From Hemileia vastatrix (lineage: Eukaryota; Basidiomycota; Pucciniomycetes; Pucciniales; Zaghouaniaceae), in the NCBI GenBank assembly GCA_030280995.1, contig JASXTE010000008.1, positions 13,431,212 through 13,495,211 on the forward strand: a stretch of DNA of 64,000 nt, read 5' to 3'. This document shows, piece after piece, positions 21,701 through 31,000 of the stretch (positions are counted from its first letter, which is position 1; the number at the start of each line of letters is the position of its first letter). Position numbers and translations under genes: made by a program. Below the pieces are notes generated by a model. That model was not told the DNA's origin and made no database searches. It saw nothing but the letters and a program-made list of their open reading frames with translations.

Positions 21701-24263
21701 ACTCATATGGGAATATATAAGTATGATAGGATGCCATTTGGCCCTAAAAATTCACCTTCAGTTTTTCAGAAAGTAATGGATAACAATTTTCATCAGAAAA
21801 TAATTGAAGGATGGCTCAAGGTGTATATTTATGACATTATAGTTTTTTCTAAAACTTTTGATGAACATATGATTAACTTAAATAGAGTTTTCCAAAAAAT
21901 GTTTTAAATTAATATGGCCTTGTCCTTGAAAAAGAGAAAGTTTGGTTTTCAATCCTTGAAAGTCCTTGGCCATGTTGTGTCAGGCTTACATATTTGTGTA
22001 GACCAGAATAAAGTTGCTGCAATTCAAAATGTAAAAGCACCAACTTCTGTAAGAGAAATCTAAAGTTGTTTGGGCATGTGTGGCTATTTTAGACAATATA
22101 TTAAAAATTATCAGGTCATAGCCTTACCTCTTACCAAACTGACCAGAAAAGATGTTGTCTTTATCTGGAATAATGACTGTAAAAAGCTTTTGATACATTG
22201 AAAAATTGTTTGATGACAGCCCCTATCTTGGCTCTTCCAGATTTCAACAAACCTTTTTTTCCTTTAAACAGATGCTAGATTTGTTGAACTGGGTGCTGCC
22301 CTTCACAAAAAACAAATTATTAATGATAAATCTTCAGATGTTGTAATTTGTTATATTTCAAGAACCTTAAGAAATAGTGAATTGAAATATGGTGCCACTC
22401 AATTAGAGTGTTTAGAAGTTGTTTGGGCTTTTAAGAATCTTCACTATTATCTAGATGACCAAATATTTGAATTGGTAACTGACTGTAGTGCTGCAAAATC
22501 TCTCTTAAACCTAAAGACACCAAATAGACATATTTTTAGGTGGAAACTTTCTGTTCAAGAGTCAGAGGAAGAATGAAAATTATCCATATAGCTGGAAATT
22601 TTCACTCCAATGTTGATATTCTGTCAAAGCTGCTTATGCCAAATAATGACTCCTATCCTGCCTATGTGCCTGAAGGTGATACTGTTCATATACATGGTAG
22701 ATATATAGTTGATATGGAAGAAGAACTGTTACAGTTAATTCTGGATTCAAATGATCAAGATTCTGATTTAAATAAATTTGTTTCAATCTTGAATAATCCA
22801 AAGAATGCTTCTATTCAAGCATTGATCAAAACTCTTCCTCGAAAGTACTAGAGTGCTTTGAGAAAGGGAAAATTTCCATTGAAGATGGTTATATTTACTA
22901 CAGGAGAAAACTGACCAATGTCATTGTTATTCCTCCTTCCATGAAAGAAACCATCTTAAAACTTTGTCATGATAACATATTAGCGGAAAATTTTGATCTT
23001 GATAAAACCATTATCAGAATTAAAAACACTTCTTGGTGGGCTAATATGTCTGAAGACACTAAATTATATGTTGAATCTTGTGATTCTTTTCAAAAATCTA
23101 AAAAACTGACAGGTAAAAGAGCAGGATTTTTACAACATATTTAAGCACCTGATGCTCCTTAGCAAATCATAAACATGGATTTTGTCACTGGTATTCCTGT
23201 AGCAGGTAAAGACAGTTATAACTTTTGTTGGGTAATAGTGGATAGGTTATCTAAGATGTGCAAATTTATTCCCACACACAAAGATGTATCCACAAAAGAA
23301 TTAGCTTTCTTATGGTGGACTTACATTTTTAATATCTTTGGATTTCATAAATCCATTATCTCTGATAGACACCCAAAATAAACATCTGAATTTTGCACAT
23401 TTTTGATGGATATTTGTGGTTGTGAGTTAAAATTGTCTACAGCTCACAATCCACAGACTGATGGTCTAGCTGAAAGAATGATTCAAACTCTAGAAGATAT
23501 GAATAGAAGGTATTGTGCCTAAGGATTAGAATATAAAGACAATGACAGATTTACTCATGACTGAGTTACTCTATTACCAGGTCTTGAATTTTCTTATAAT
23601 AGCACTGTTCATTCTGTCACAGAGAAAAAGCCATTTGAGCTTTGGTTAGGTTATGTTCCAAATACTTCTGCTCAAATTCTCAATAATCAATTACATAAGT
23701 TAAAACTACACCGTGGTGTAAAATATTTTATGTAAATGCAACAGATATGCAGAAAAGATGCTCAAAACTGTATTAATAAAGCATTTGAATATGGAAAGAA
23801 AGGATGGGATAAATCCCATAAAGAATACACATTTAACAAGGGTGATGATGTTTTGATATCTACTGTCCATTTCAATTTACAAGGCAATAACATATTAAAA
23901 GATCCTTTTATGGGACCATTTGTTGTTAAAAGAATGGTTGGAAATAATGCAGTAGAAGTTGTATTGTATACTCCATATGATAGAAAAAATCCTGTTTTCC
24001 CATTTCCTTGCTAAAACCTTATACTTCCAAAAGTGACTTCTTTCCAAAAAAGAAGAGGAGGACCTAAGAAAAACCCTCAGGAAGTCACAGAATCTGCAGA
24101 AATTGATTAAATTCTAAATGATAGAATTATCACTTCTGAAAGAGGTATCCAATATTTATTGAGATATAAGAACAAGTCATCTGAACATGATGCATGGATA
24201 CCTGGTAAAGAAATTTTAAATCTTCCTACTCTGTTAAAAAAGTATAATAATAAAAAATCTTAG
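18766..24263 (+). pseudogene. Element 1 Gag-Pol, heavily decayed
   Basis: It starts at the ATG of ATGGTAA (18766-18772) and ends at TAG (24261-24263). Recognisable in order: capsid-like region (NWPKVDQYTTFDGDLSSDW, ~19785), a damaged zinc knuckle (CFKFNKTW, ~20420), protease with LDSGARGS (~20757), reverse transcriptase (~21400-21900), RNase H (~22380), integrase zinc finger and core (~22950-23520), and a chromodomain-like C-terminus (~24100-24230). At least a dozen stops and several frameshifts break it. The reverse transcriptase motif reads Y-I-Y-D instead of Y-I-D-D (~21826), so a catalytic Asp is gone as well. This fits its place as the oldest layer of the stack. Confidence 0.88.
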
Positions 24264-24295
24264 CATTTTTTTTATTTTTTTTTAGAGTCAGGGAG

Positions 24296-24942
24296 TGTCA
24301 GCCAGTCTATCTAAGGAGCCCAGTAATTTATAAAATAAATTACTGAAATCATGTAAGGGAATAACATTATGTATTATATAGTTACAATAAATTATTTTAT
24401 TAAATAATAAATAAATAAATATTTTATGAATAAGTAAAATAATTACTATATTTAAATTTATTATTAAATAAGTTTTTATTACATAAACAAATATTATATT
24501 TTATAAAACATGGCACATTTCTATTTATTTTATTTTTATAAAAAATTAATCAAACTAATTACGATATTATAAGCTTAATTATATTAAACTTATAATGTAA
24601 TTACAAATAAATTAATTAAATTTAGATATTAAATCCAAATTATCATAAAATATTATCCATAAATATTGGGCCCTTTTTTGATCCTTAACATTGTCAGTAA
24701 AATTACTAAATAACTTAAAACACATATTTAATATATTAATATTAAATTCTCACTTTAAATAAGTTACAATTAAATTAATTACTGAAAGTAGTTAAAACAA
24801 TAAATTAATTTCTCTTTATAACTGAAATAAATTGTTTACATATATTTTGGCGTAAAAGTAAATCTATTTGTTTTAAATAAAACCTTTACATCTTATTATA
24901 ATACTTGTTTAGGATACTTTTTCTCAAAGTTCTCATGGTCTC
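24296..24942 (+). repeat. Element 1 3' LTR, first part
   Basis: Begins TGTCAGCCAGTCTATC after a purine stretch and breaks off at GGTCTC, where element 3 entered. GTCTC at 24938-24942 is the left copy of the duplicated target. Confidence 0.9.
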
Positions 24943-25553
24943 TGTCGACAGGTTGTCTAGAAGAAGGAGAGGAAGAAGAAGAAAAGGGAACATAGGAAAA
25001 GGAAGAAATAAAGGGGAACAACAAAAGGGAGAAATAAGGATAATAAAAATTATAAAATAATTATACCAAAATAAGACAAGTACAATGACAGTTTATGAGA
25101 AGTAACACAACAATGTGTTTGAATTTATTGGTAAAAGATTTTAATTTTAAGAAATTTTTTATCTGTGCAGCAATCAAAATTTATTATTAATTAACTTAGA
25201 GTAAACTTAGATTTATTATTGAGTATTAATATTAGAATTATAAAGCCAATAAGAAGAAAAAAAATGTATTGTAAGTTTTATAAAAAATGTGTAATATAAG
25301 TTTTACCTTCTAAAGGGGAATCCTAAGGCCTTTTTATAGGAAAAGATGCCTCTGAAGCGCTTAAATTGTATTTACAAAATTAGAAATAGTGTGAAACAAA
25401 AGATTTAAAAGAAATTAATTAAAACATACAAATTGAGTGAAAATTTGAAACAAAAAATCAAATCTGTGAATAAGTAAATAATTTTACAAGTATAAAGTCC
25501 CAAAAAATTAATTAATATAATGAGTAACTAAATGAGGATGAGACCATGATAAC
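24943..25553 (-). repeat. Element 3 3' LTR, distal part
   Basis: Starts TGTCGACAGGTTGTCTAGAA on the plus strand and stops at ATAAC, where element 2 entered. It contains the inverse promoter block GGCCTTTTTATAGGAAAAG near 25327. Confidence 0.88.
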
Positions 25554-26692
25554 TGTCAGCCAGGCTATTCCAGGAGTCCAGTAAATGATATTTAAATTAT
25601 AAAACCTTAAAGAGTGGGTAAGAATTGTGTTTAATGAATATAACTTAATATTTTATTGCATAATGAAATTATATAAGTATTTTATTATATACAAGTGTTA
25701 CATTAAATTTATTGGTTATATATATTTTTATATACAGTTAAATTGAACATAATATAATATATTCTACAAATAATGGCGCATTTTTATGTATTTAATAATT
25801 ATAAATTTATATTTAATTAATTGAAAAACATATATTATAATTATAAGTGTAAAATTGATTTATAATATATTTAAATTAATTACTTAAATTTATATATTAA
25901 ATAATAACTCTCATATGATACTAAACAATAATTAATGACGCTTCTTTTGACCCTTAATTGTGTTAGAAAAAACAAATAAATTAATTTGGACTAAATTGAG
26001 ATTAATTGCATGTTTTGTTGCGTCAAATTATTTTTTGTTTCACTTAAAATGTCCTTTAATCAGACTGTACCATCTGTTTGGAATTATTTTTCTCATAGTT
26101 CCTATGTTCCAATCTTGTTTAGTTATTCACTATTTTCACTTACTGATTTGGGAATTAATGACAGGAAAATTGGATTCTTAATTGGGGTTTTTAATTAATT
26201 GTTTCATGTTTTTCTCTATATTGTTATGTTTCATTTACTCTTTTGATATATTTGTTTTATTCCATTCTAATCATTGTATTTACAAAGATAGTAGCGCTTC
26301 AGAGGACCCATTGCCTATAAAAGGGCCTTGGATAATCCCCTGTAGCCTCATCACTTATCACACACTCAACAAATTAAATAACTATTTTATTACATTTATA
26401 TTTTTTTTATTAGTAATACAAATCTAATTAAAAGTCTATATAACAAATTAAAGGTTGTTTTAAGTCTAGTAGTAATTAAAATTGTTTGCCACGCAGGGCC
26501 CTTACATTTAAAAATATTATTGTTAATAAAATCTAAGTTTTTGTCACCTCTCAAAGTTGCTCACCGTTGTTTCCCTCTCAAATAAATTAAATATATATTT
26601 TTGTGATTTATTTCTTTGTTTTCCCTTGTCCTCATCCTTCTCTCCTCCTTTTTCTCCTATTTTTCTTACCTCTTCTAGACGACTGACCGACA
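25554..26692 (+). repeat. Element 2 5' LTR
   Basis: TGTCAGCCAGGCTATTCC...GACTGACCGACA, 1139 bp, the same length as the 3' LTR with about 19 substitutions by eye and no net indel. Small open frames inside it recur in the 3' LTR only because the LTRs are copies. Confidence 0.95.
26292..26324 (+). promoter_or_regulatory. LTR core promoter of element 2
   Basis: AGCGCTTCAGAGG, then TTGCCTATAAAAGG with the TATA box at 26316. The pair recurs in the 3' LTR (~34324-34355) and in element 6 (~57363-57394). TTGCCTATAAAAGG or a close variant also occurs in the LTRs of elements 1 and 3 and in the solo LTRs. Transcription should start some 30 bases downstream. Confidence 0.72.
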
Positions 26693-27379
26693 ACTGGGGA
26701 CCTTTCCAAACGACGACGACGATCGAGCCTGGCGACGAACGACAAAACGCACGGACCACCTAGCAAAACGAAACTTTTGCCTTGACTTTGTTTCGAACTT
26801 GGGTTCGACATCTTAGGTTTATATAATATTAATTTTTATATTATTTTAAAGTTATTTTTCGATCACTATAGTAAGTTCACCTTTGCGCCTCTCACTCATA
26901 TTACTATATTTTTACTGCAATAAAAGTGATTGTGGCTTAATTGCTGATTCACTGAGTGTAAGTGTTCAATTTTTAAAATTTTTTTTTCCTAGTTGACCAT
27001 TATAGAGTGTTAAATCCTCTTAGTCCTTGAAGAATTGACATTTTTTATTAATACAAATTGAATTATTAATTTAATTTTTATTATTATTAATTATTGTTAA
27101 TTTTGGTTGACTTAAAAGTTCATTGTGCTTAGTCCCAAATATATTGCCATATTTAATATTGGTAATTAATTGGTTGAATTAACTTGATTGTTATTCCCAA
27201 TTTAACCTTGCAACCCATTTTTTTTAAAATTAATTTTTTAATTATTACTTTATATTGAAAATTATTTTTTCTATAATTTAATTAATAAAAATTTTTTTTT
27301 ATTATTTGGAGAAATTATTGACTAACCTTTATTATTTTTTTTTAATAAATAATAAGTAAATTAAAATCTTCCCACTAGT
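26693..27379 (+). promoter_or_regulatory. Element 2 leader with primer-binding region and GC-rich island
   Basis: ACTGGGGACCTTTCC begins right after the LTR; TGGGGACC at 26695 fits a primer-binding site (complementary to a tRNA ending CCA), tRNA not identified. A GC-rich island to 26763 ends GCACGGACCACCTAG. Further blocks shared with element 6 include GATCACTATAGTAAGTTCAC and TGCTTAGTCCCAAATATATT. No open frame of note; the stretch just before the ATG is T-rich. Confidence 0.62.
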
Positions 27380-28061
27380 ATGTCCAACAATTTGGCAGAA
27401 AAAATGGATAACATGCAAGTAAATGAAATAGAAATTGACTATGATGCTCACACTGTAAGTTATTCTAAAGTTGGTCATAAAAAATCTTATGCTAACACAA
27501 AGAATTCACATACTGCAGGATGTGGAAATGACAGGAAATGCAAACAAACCAAACCCCCTTCCCCCAGTACCACAGAAGGAAGTAAAGCCTCTAGTGCCTC
27601 AAGAAGGTCTTCCAAAAGGCTTCAAAATAAAAAAGCTTCCTCTGCCACAACAAATCAGCAACCTATCCAGTCATATAAAAGAGTTGAAGACAGAAAGTAT
27701 GGCGTACAAAGCAAAGGTAGACACATTGTGGGATCAGGTCCAAGAACTCAGGAACCAGATTCAGTCCCAGGCCCCTCCTCAGTTGCCTCCCAATCAGCCT
27801 CAGTTTCAGGCTCAACCTTCACAGCCACCCAGCTCAACCATCCAAAATCCAAACACTATGGAAGTAGAGCAATGGAAATGGGATTATCTAATGAGTCACT
27901 ACCAACAGAATGTGCAACACCCTCCTCATCATCAGCCTGGCCCATCCATAACACCCAATTTCCATCCACCTCCTCATCCCTACCAACGAGGCAGGAGAAA
28001 GAAGGCCCAAGCACATTCCCAAACCCAGTCCCAGGGGAAGTTTCCTCCTCTGCCATGGTAA
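27380..28061 (+). CDS. Element 2 ORF1: predicted spliced coiled-coil/W-K-W-D protein, 205 residues
   Basis: I predict exon 1 at 27380-27454, a 64-bp intron 27455-27518 (GTAAGT...TACTGCAG) and exon 2 at 27519-28061. Exon 1 gives 25 residues with an acidic patch (DEIEIDYD-like). Exon 2 starts DVEMTGN, then a proline-rich stretch, a likely coiled coil (residues ~65-105, KVDTLWDQVQELRNQ), a Pro/Gln-rich linker, WKWDY at ~144-148, a basic HPYQRGRRKKAQ segment, and KFPPLPW before TAA. Element 6 has the same structure and length; element 5 has a diverged version (EITMEG..., DKWKWDW, HPYK). Without splicing, the frame of exon 1 stays open through the region by chance and joins Gag-Pol, but the motifs conserved in the divergent copies lie in the exon 2 frame. 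No known family recognised; a Gag-accessory or RNA-binding role is inference only. Confidence 0.62.
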
Positions 28062-31000
28062 GTAATTTGGTTGATAGTCACTTGGGTATGTTTTCTAATA
28101 AATCTTCTTCTGCAGGTAATATTATTGAACATGGTGAAAGAACAGTTAAACCTGTTAAAAGACAGCTTCCTGTAACTAGTAGCCCTATTGATGTAATTAG
28201 CAAATTTTCATTTGATGAACCTTTACATTTAACTTCTACATCTTTAATTAATCCTTCTCTTGCAATTAAAAATGATTCTGTTCCCCCTGAAATCTATACC
28301 TTAATTGAAAAAACTTCTGAGGAAATATTGAAAGATACCCTTGATTTTAATATTGTGAAAGACAAACATGTGAGAGATGTGTTAATCCATGAAAATGATA
28401 GATTAAATAATTTACACTTGCAATGTAAAGTGAGTTCTTCTGTACAAGATACAGCTTATTTAAAAATCAAAGAAACCTTGAATATTGTTCTTAGTCAACA
28501 AAAACAAATAAGAAGTGACCATAGAGCTATCTCAGATAGAAATATCAGTCTACATAAGACCTTGAGTGAATTGAAACCCCTTATTGAGGAAAATTATTCA
28601 TTCAAGAATGAAATAAAATCTCTGCAAAATGAGTTTAAGAAGCTAAAAAATGATTTCCATGCACTAAGTACCAAACAATCAGTTTCTGAGGACAGAAATG
28701 TTCTATCTCTTGCAAAAGTAAATGACCAGATGTCTGAAATTCCAAGAATAAGAAACTATGTGTCTGACCTACAGGAAAAGTTCTCAACCTTAACCACCAA
28801 TAATGAATTAAATGAGATTTCTGCAAATAAGCTGCATAAAAATAAAGGGAAAAAACCTGAACAAAGTTCATCCTTTCTTCCTCATATTTCAACCATTAAA
28901 CAAACTGACAATGAGTCTGTAAAATCTTTTGCTACTAGCAAAAAATCTTGTGATGGTCATGCACCAGCTGTTTCTGTAAATAATGAAATTTCTGAACACC
29001 TGGCTAAACTTCAGGAATTATTACTAATGAATAATTCAAACCAAAAAGTGGACCATCCCAGGAGTCAGAAAAATTGGCCTAAGTTAGACCAATATCCTAC
29101 CTTTGATGGTGATTCTTCCTCTGATTGGCAACACTTTATCCAAAGAATTGATAATTTAAACAGATCTTATAAACTACCTGATGAGGAAATTGTTTCTAAG
29201 CTAATTTCTTTATTTTCCAATGTAGCCTTGATGTGGTATGAATCTGTCCTCTTAGATAACAATCATTATACATGGAATGATTGGAAATCCTTGATTGAGA
29301 ATCAGTTTGGTGGTTCAAAATTCAGGTTAGCTCAGCAGAGACTGTATGAGAATACTAGATATATATCCTCCTCTGTTGAAAAGCCCATTGTTTTTCTGAT
29401 GAAAATAACTAAAATCCTTAGAGCAATTGATCCAAAGATGGATTATGATATTTGGAGAGATAAAATCTTGTATAAATTACCAAATTCTCTTAGGGATTTG
29501 ATTGTTGCTAGAACTGAGCATGTAAGGGAAAATTCTTCTTTCATTAATATCTGTAATGAAGTACTACTCAACCATAGATATGAACCAAAGAATTACCTTA
29601 GTAAATCTTATAATGATCAGAATAAACCTTCTATAAAGCTCCCAGAAAAATCTGGTAAACCCTCTGCCCCAGTTGCACCTAAAAAATATGCAACAAATAC
29701 TTGTTATAAATGTAACAAACCGTGGCAGAAGGGTCATGTTTGTGACAAGAAAATTCATCTTGTTGAACAAAATGAAGACACTGATGAAGTTGAACTTGAT
29801 GTCAATAATTCTTCCAGTGACTGTGAAAGTAATATCTCCTATGACAATGAATCTGTTAAAGATGTTTTAATGTTGGAACATGATGTCCATTATTTAAATA
29901 ATATATCTGAAGATTGTGTATTGAATTTATCTTCAGTAGAAAATTCTGAGATAATTAAAGATATTACTAACAATTCTATTCCTATATCCCCTTTAAAGGC
30001 ACCTGTTATCACTAATGGTAAAAATGTAGATGTAGTTCTTGATTCTGGTGCTGGAGGAAGTGTAGTATCTGAAAAAGCTTTGGCTTCAGTGGATAAGGAA
30101 TACTTGAGTAAATTATTACCTATAACTTCTGAAAAATGGAGAGGGTATGGTTCTACCTTATTTCTTATTGGCAAATACAAAACCTCTGTATTCTTCAAAT
30201 ATAATGGTGGTTTTGTCAGAGCTATTTGTGAGTTTGTTGTCATGAAAAATGATAATTTGAGCAATTGTTTTATTATGGGAAATGATATTTTAACCATGTT
30301 TGGTGTGAAACTGGACCCAGCAAATAATTGCTTTACCTTGGGAATGAATGGGAAAAGAAAATTCAAAATTTCTTCTCCTAAAACCTCTGGGCATTTGTTG
30401 AAATCTTGTAACTCACTGATCCAATGTAAAGGTAGAACAACAACTGAAATGGATGATTTATTACATGAAATAAATACCGCTTCTTTTGCTGATCAGTTGA
30501 CTAGTGAACAAAAGGATTCTATTGGTGCCTCTATTACCTCTTTCCCTATGGCTTTTGCTCATGGTTCTCATGTCTTGGGAATTGTTCAGGAAGAGATGAA
30601 AATTACCTTATCCTGTAATTTGAGTGATATTCCTCCTTCCCTTAAGAAAAAACCATATCCTGCTTCTCCATCAAAAAGAAAAGATATTGAAGATAATATT
30701 GAAACATTATTGAAAATGAATATCATTGAGAAAGTGGATGTCACCCCCAAATATTGTGTCATCTCCCCAGTCTTGATTTCATATGAAAAAGATAAAGCTA
30801 GATTATGTGGAGATTACAGAGCTTTAAATACTTATACTGTTGATGATATTTATCCTTTACCCAGAATTAATTCAATACATGCTACCTTGCAAGGTGCAAA
30901 ATTTATTAGTTGTCTGGATGGTAATAAAGGTTATCATCAAGTTCCAGTTGAGAAAAATTCTCATTATTTTTTGCTTATTGCTACTCATATGGGAATATAT

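Noticed and set aside
25960..26427. Small open frames repeated at 25960-26427 and 33991-34458
   Set aside because: They lie inside the two LTR copies of element 2, are hydrophobic and low-complexity, and repeat only because the LTRs do.
28058..28115. Second intron candidate GTAAGT...TTCTTCTGCAG at the ORF1/Gag-Pol junction
   Set aside because: Sites look good and the 58-bp length is kept, but removal leaves ORF1 ending at the same PW-stop and throws Gag-Pol into a frame that soon stops. Constant length is explained by coding sequence. RNA reads could revive it.
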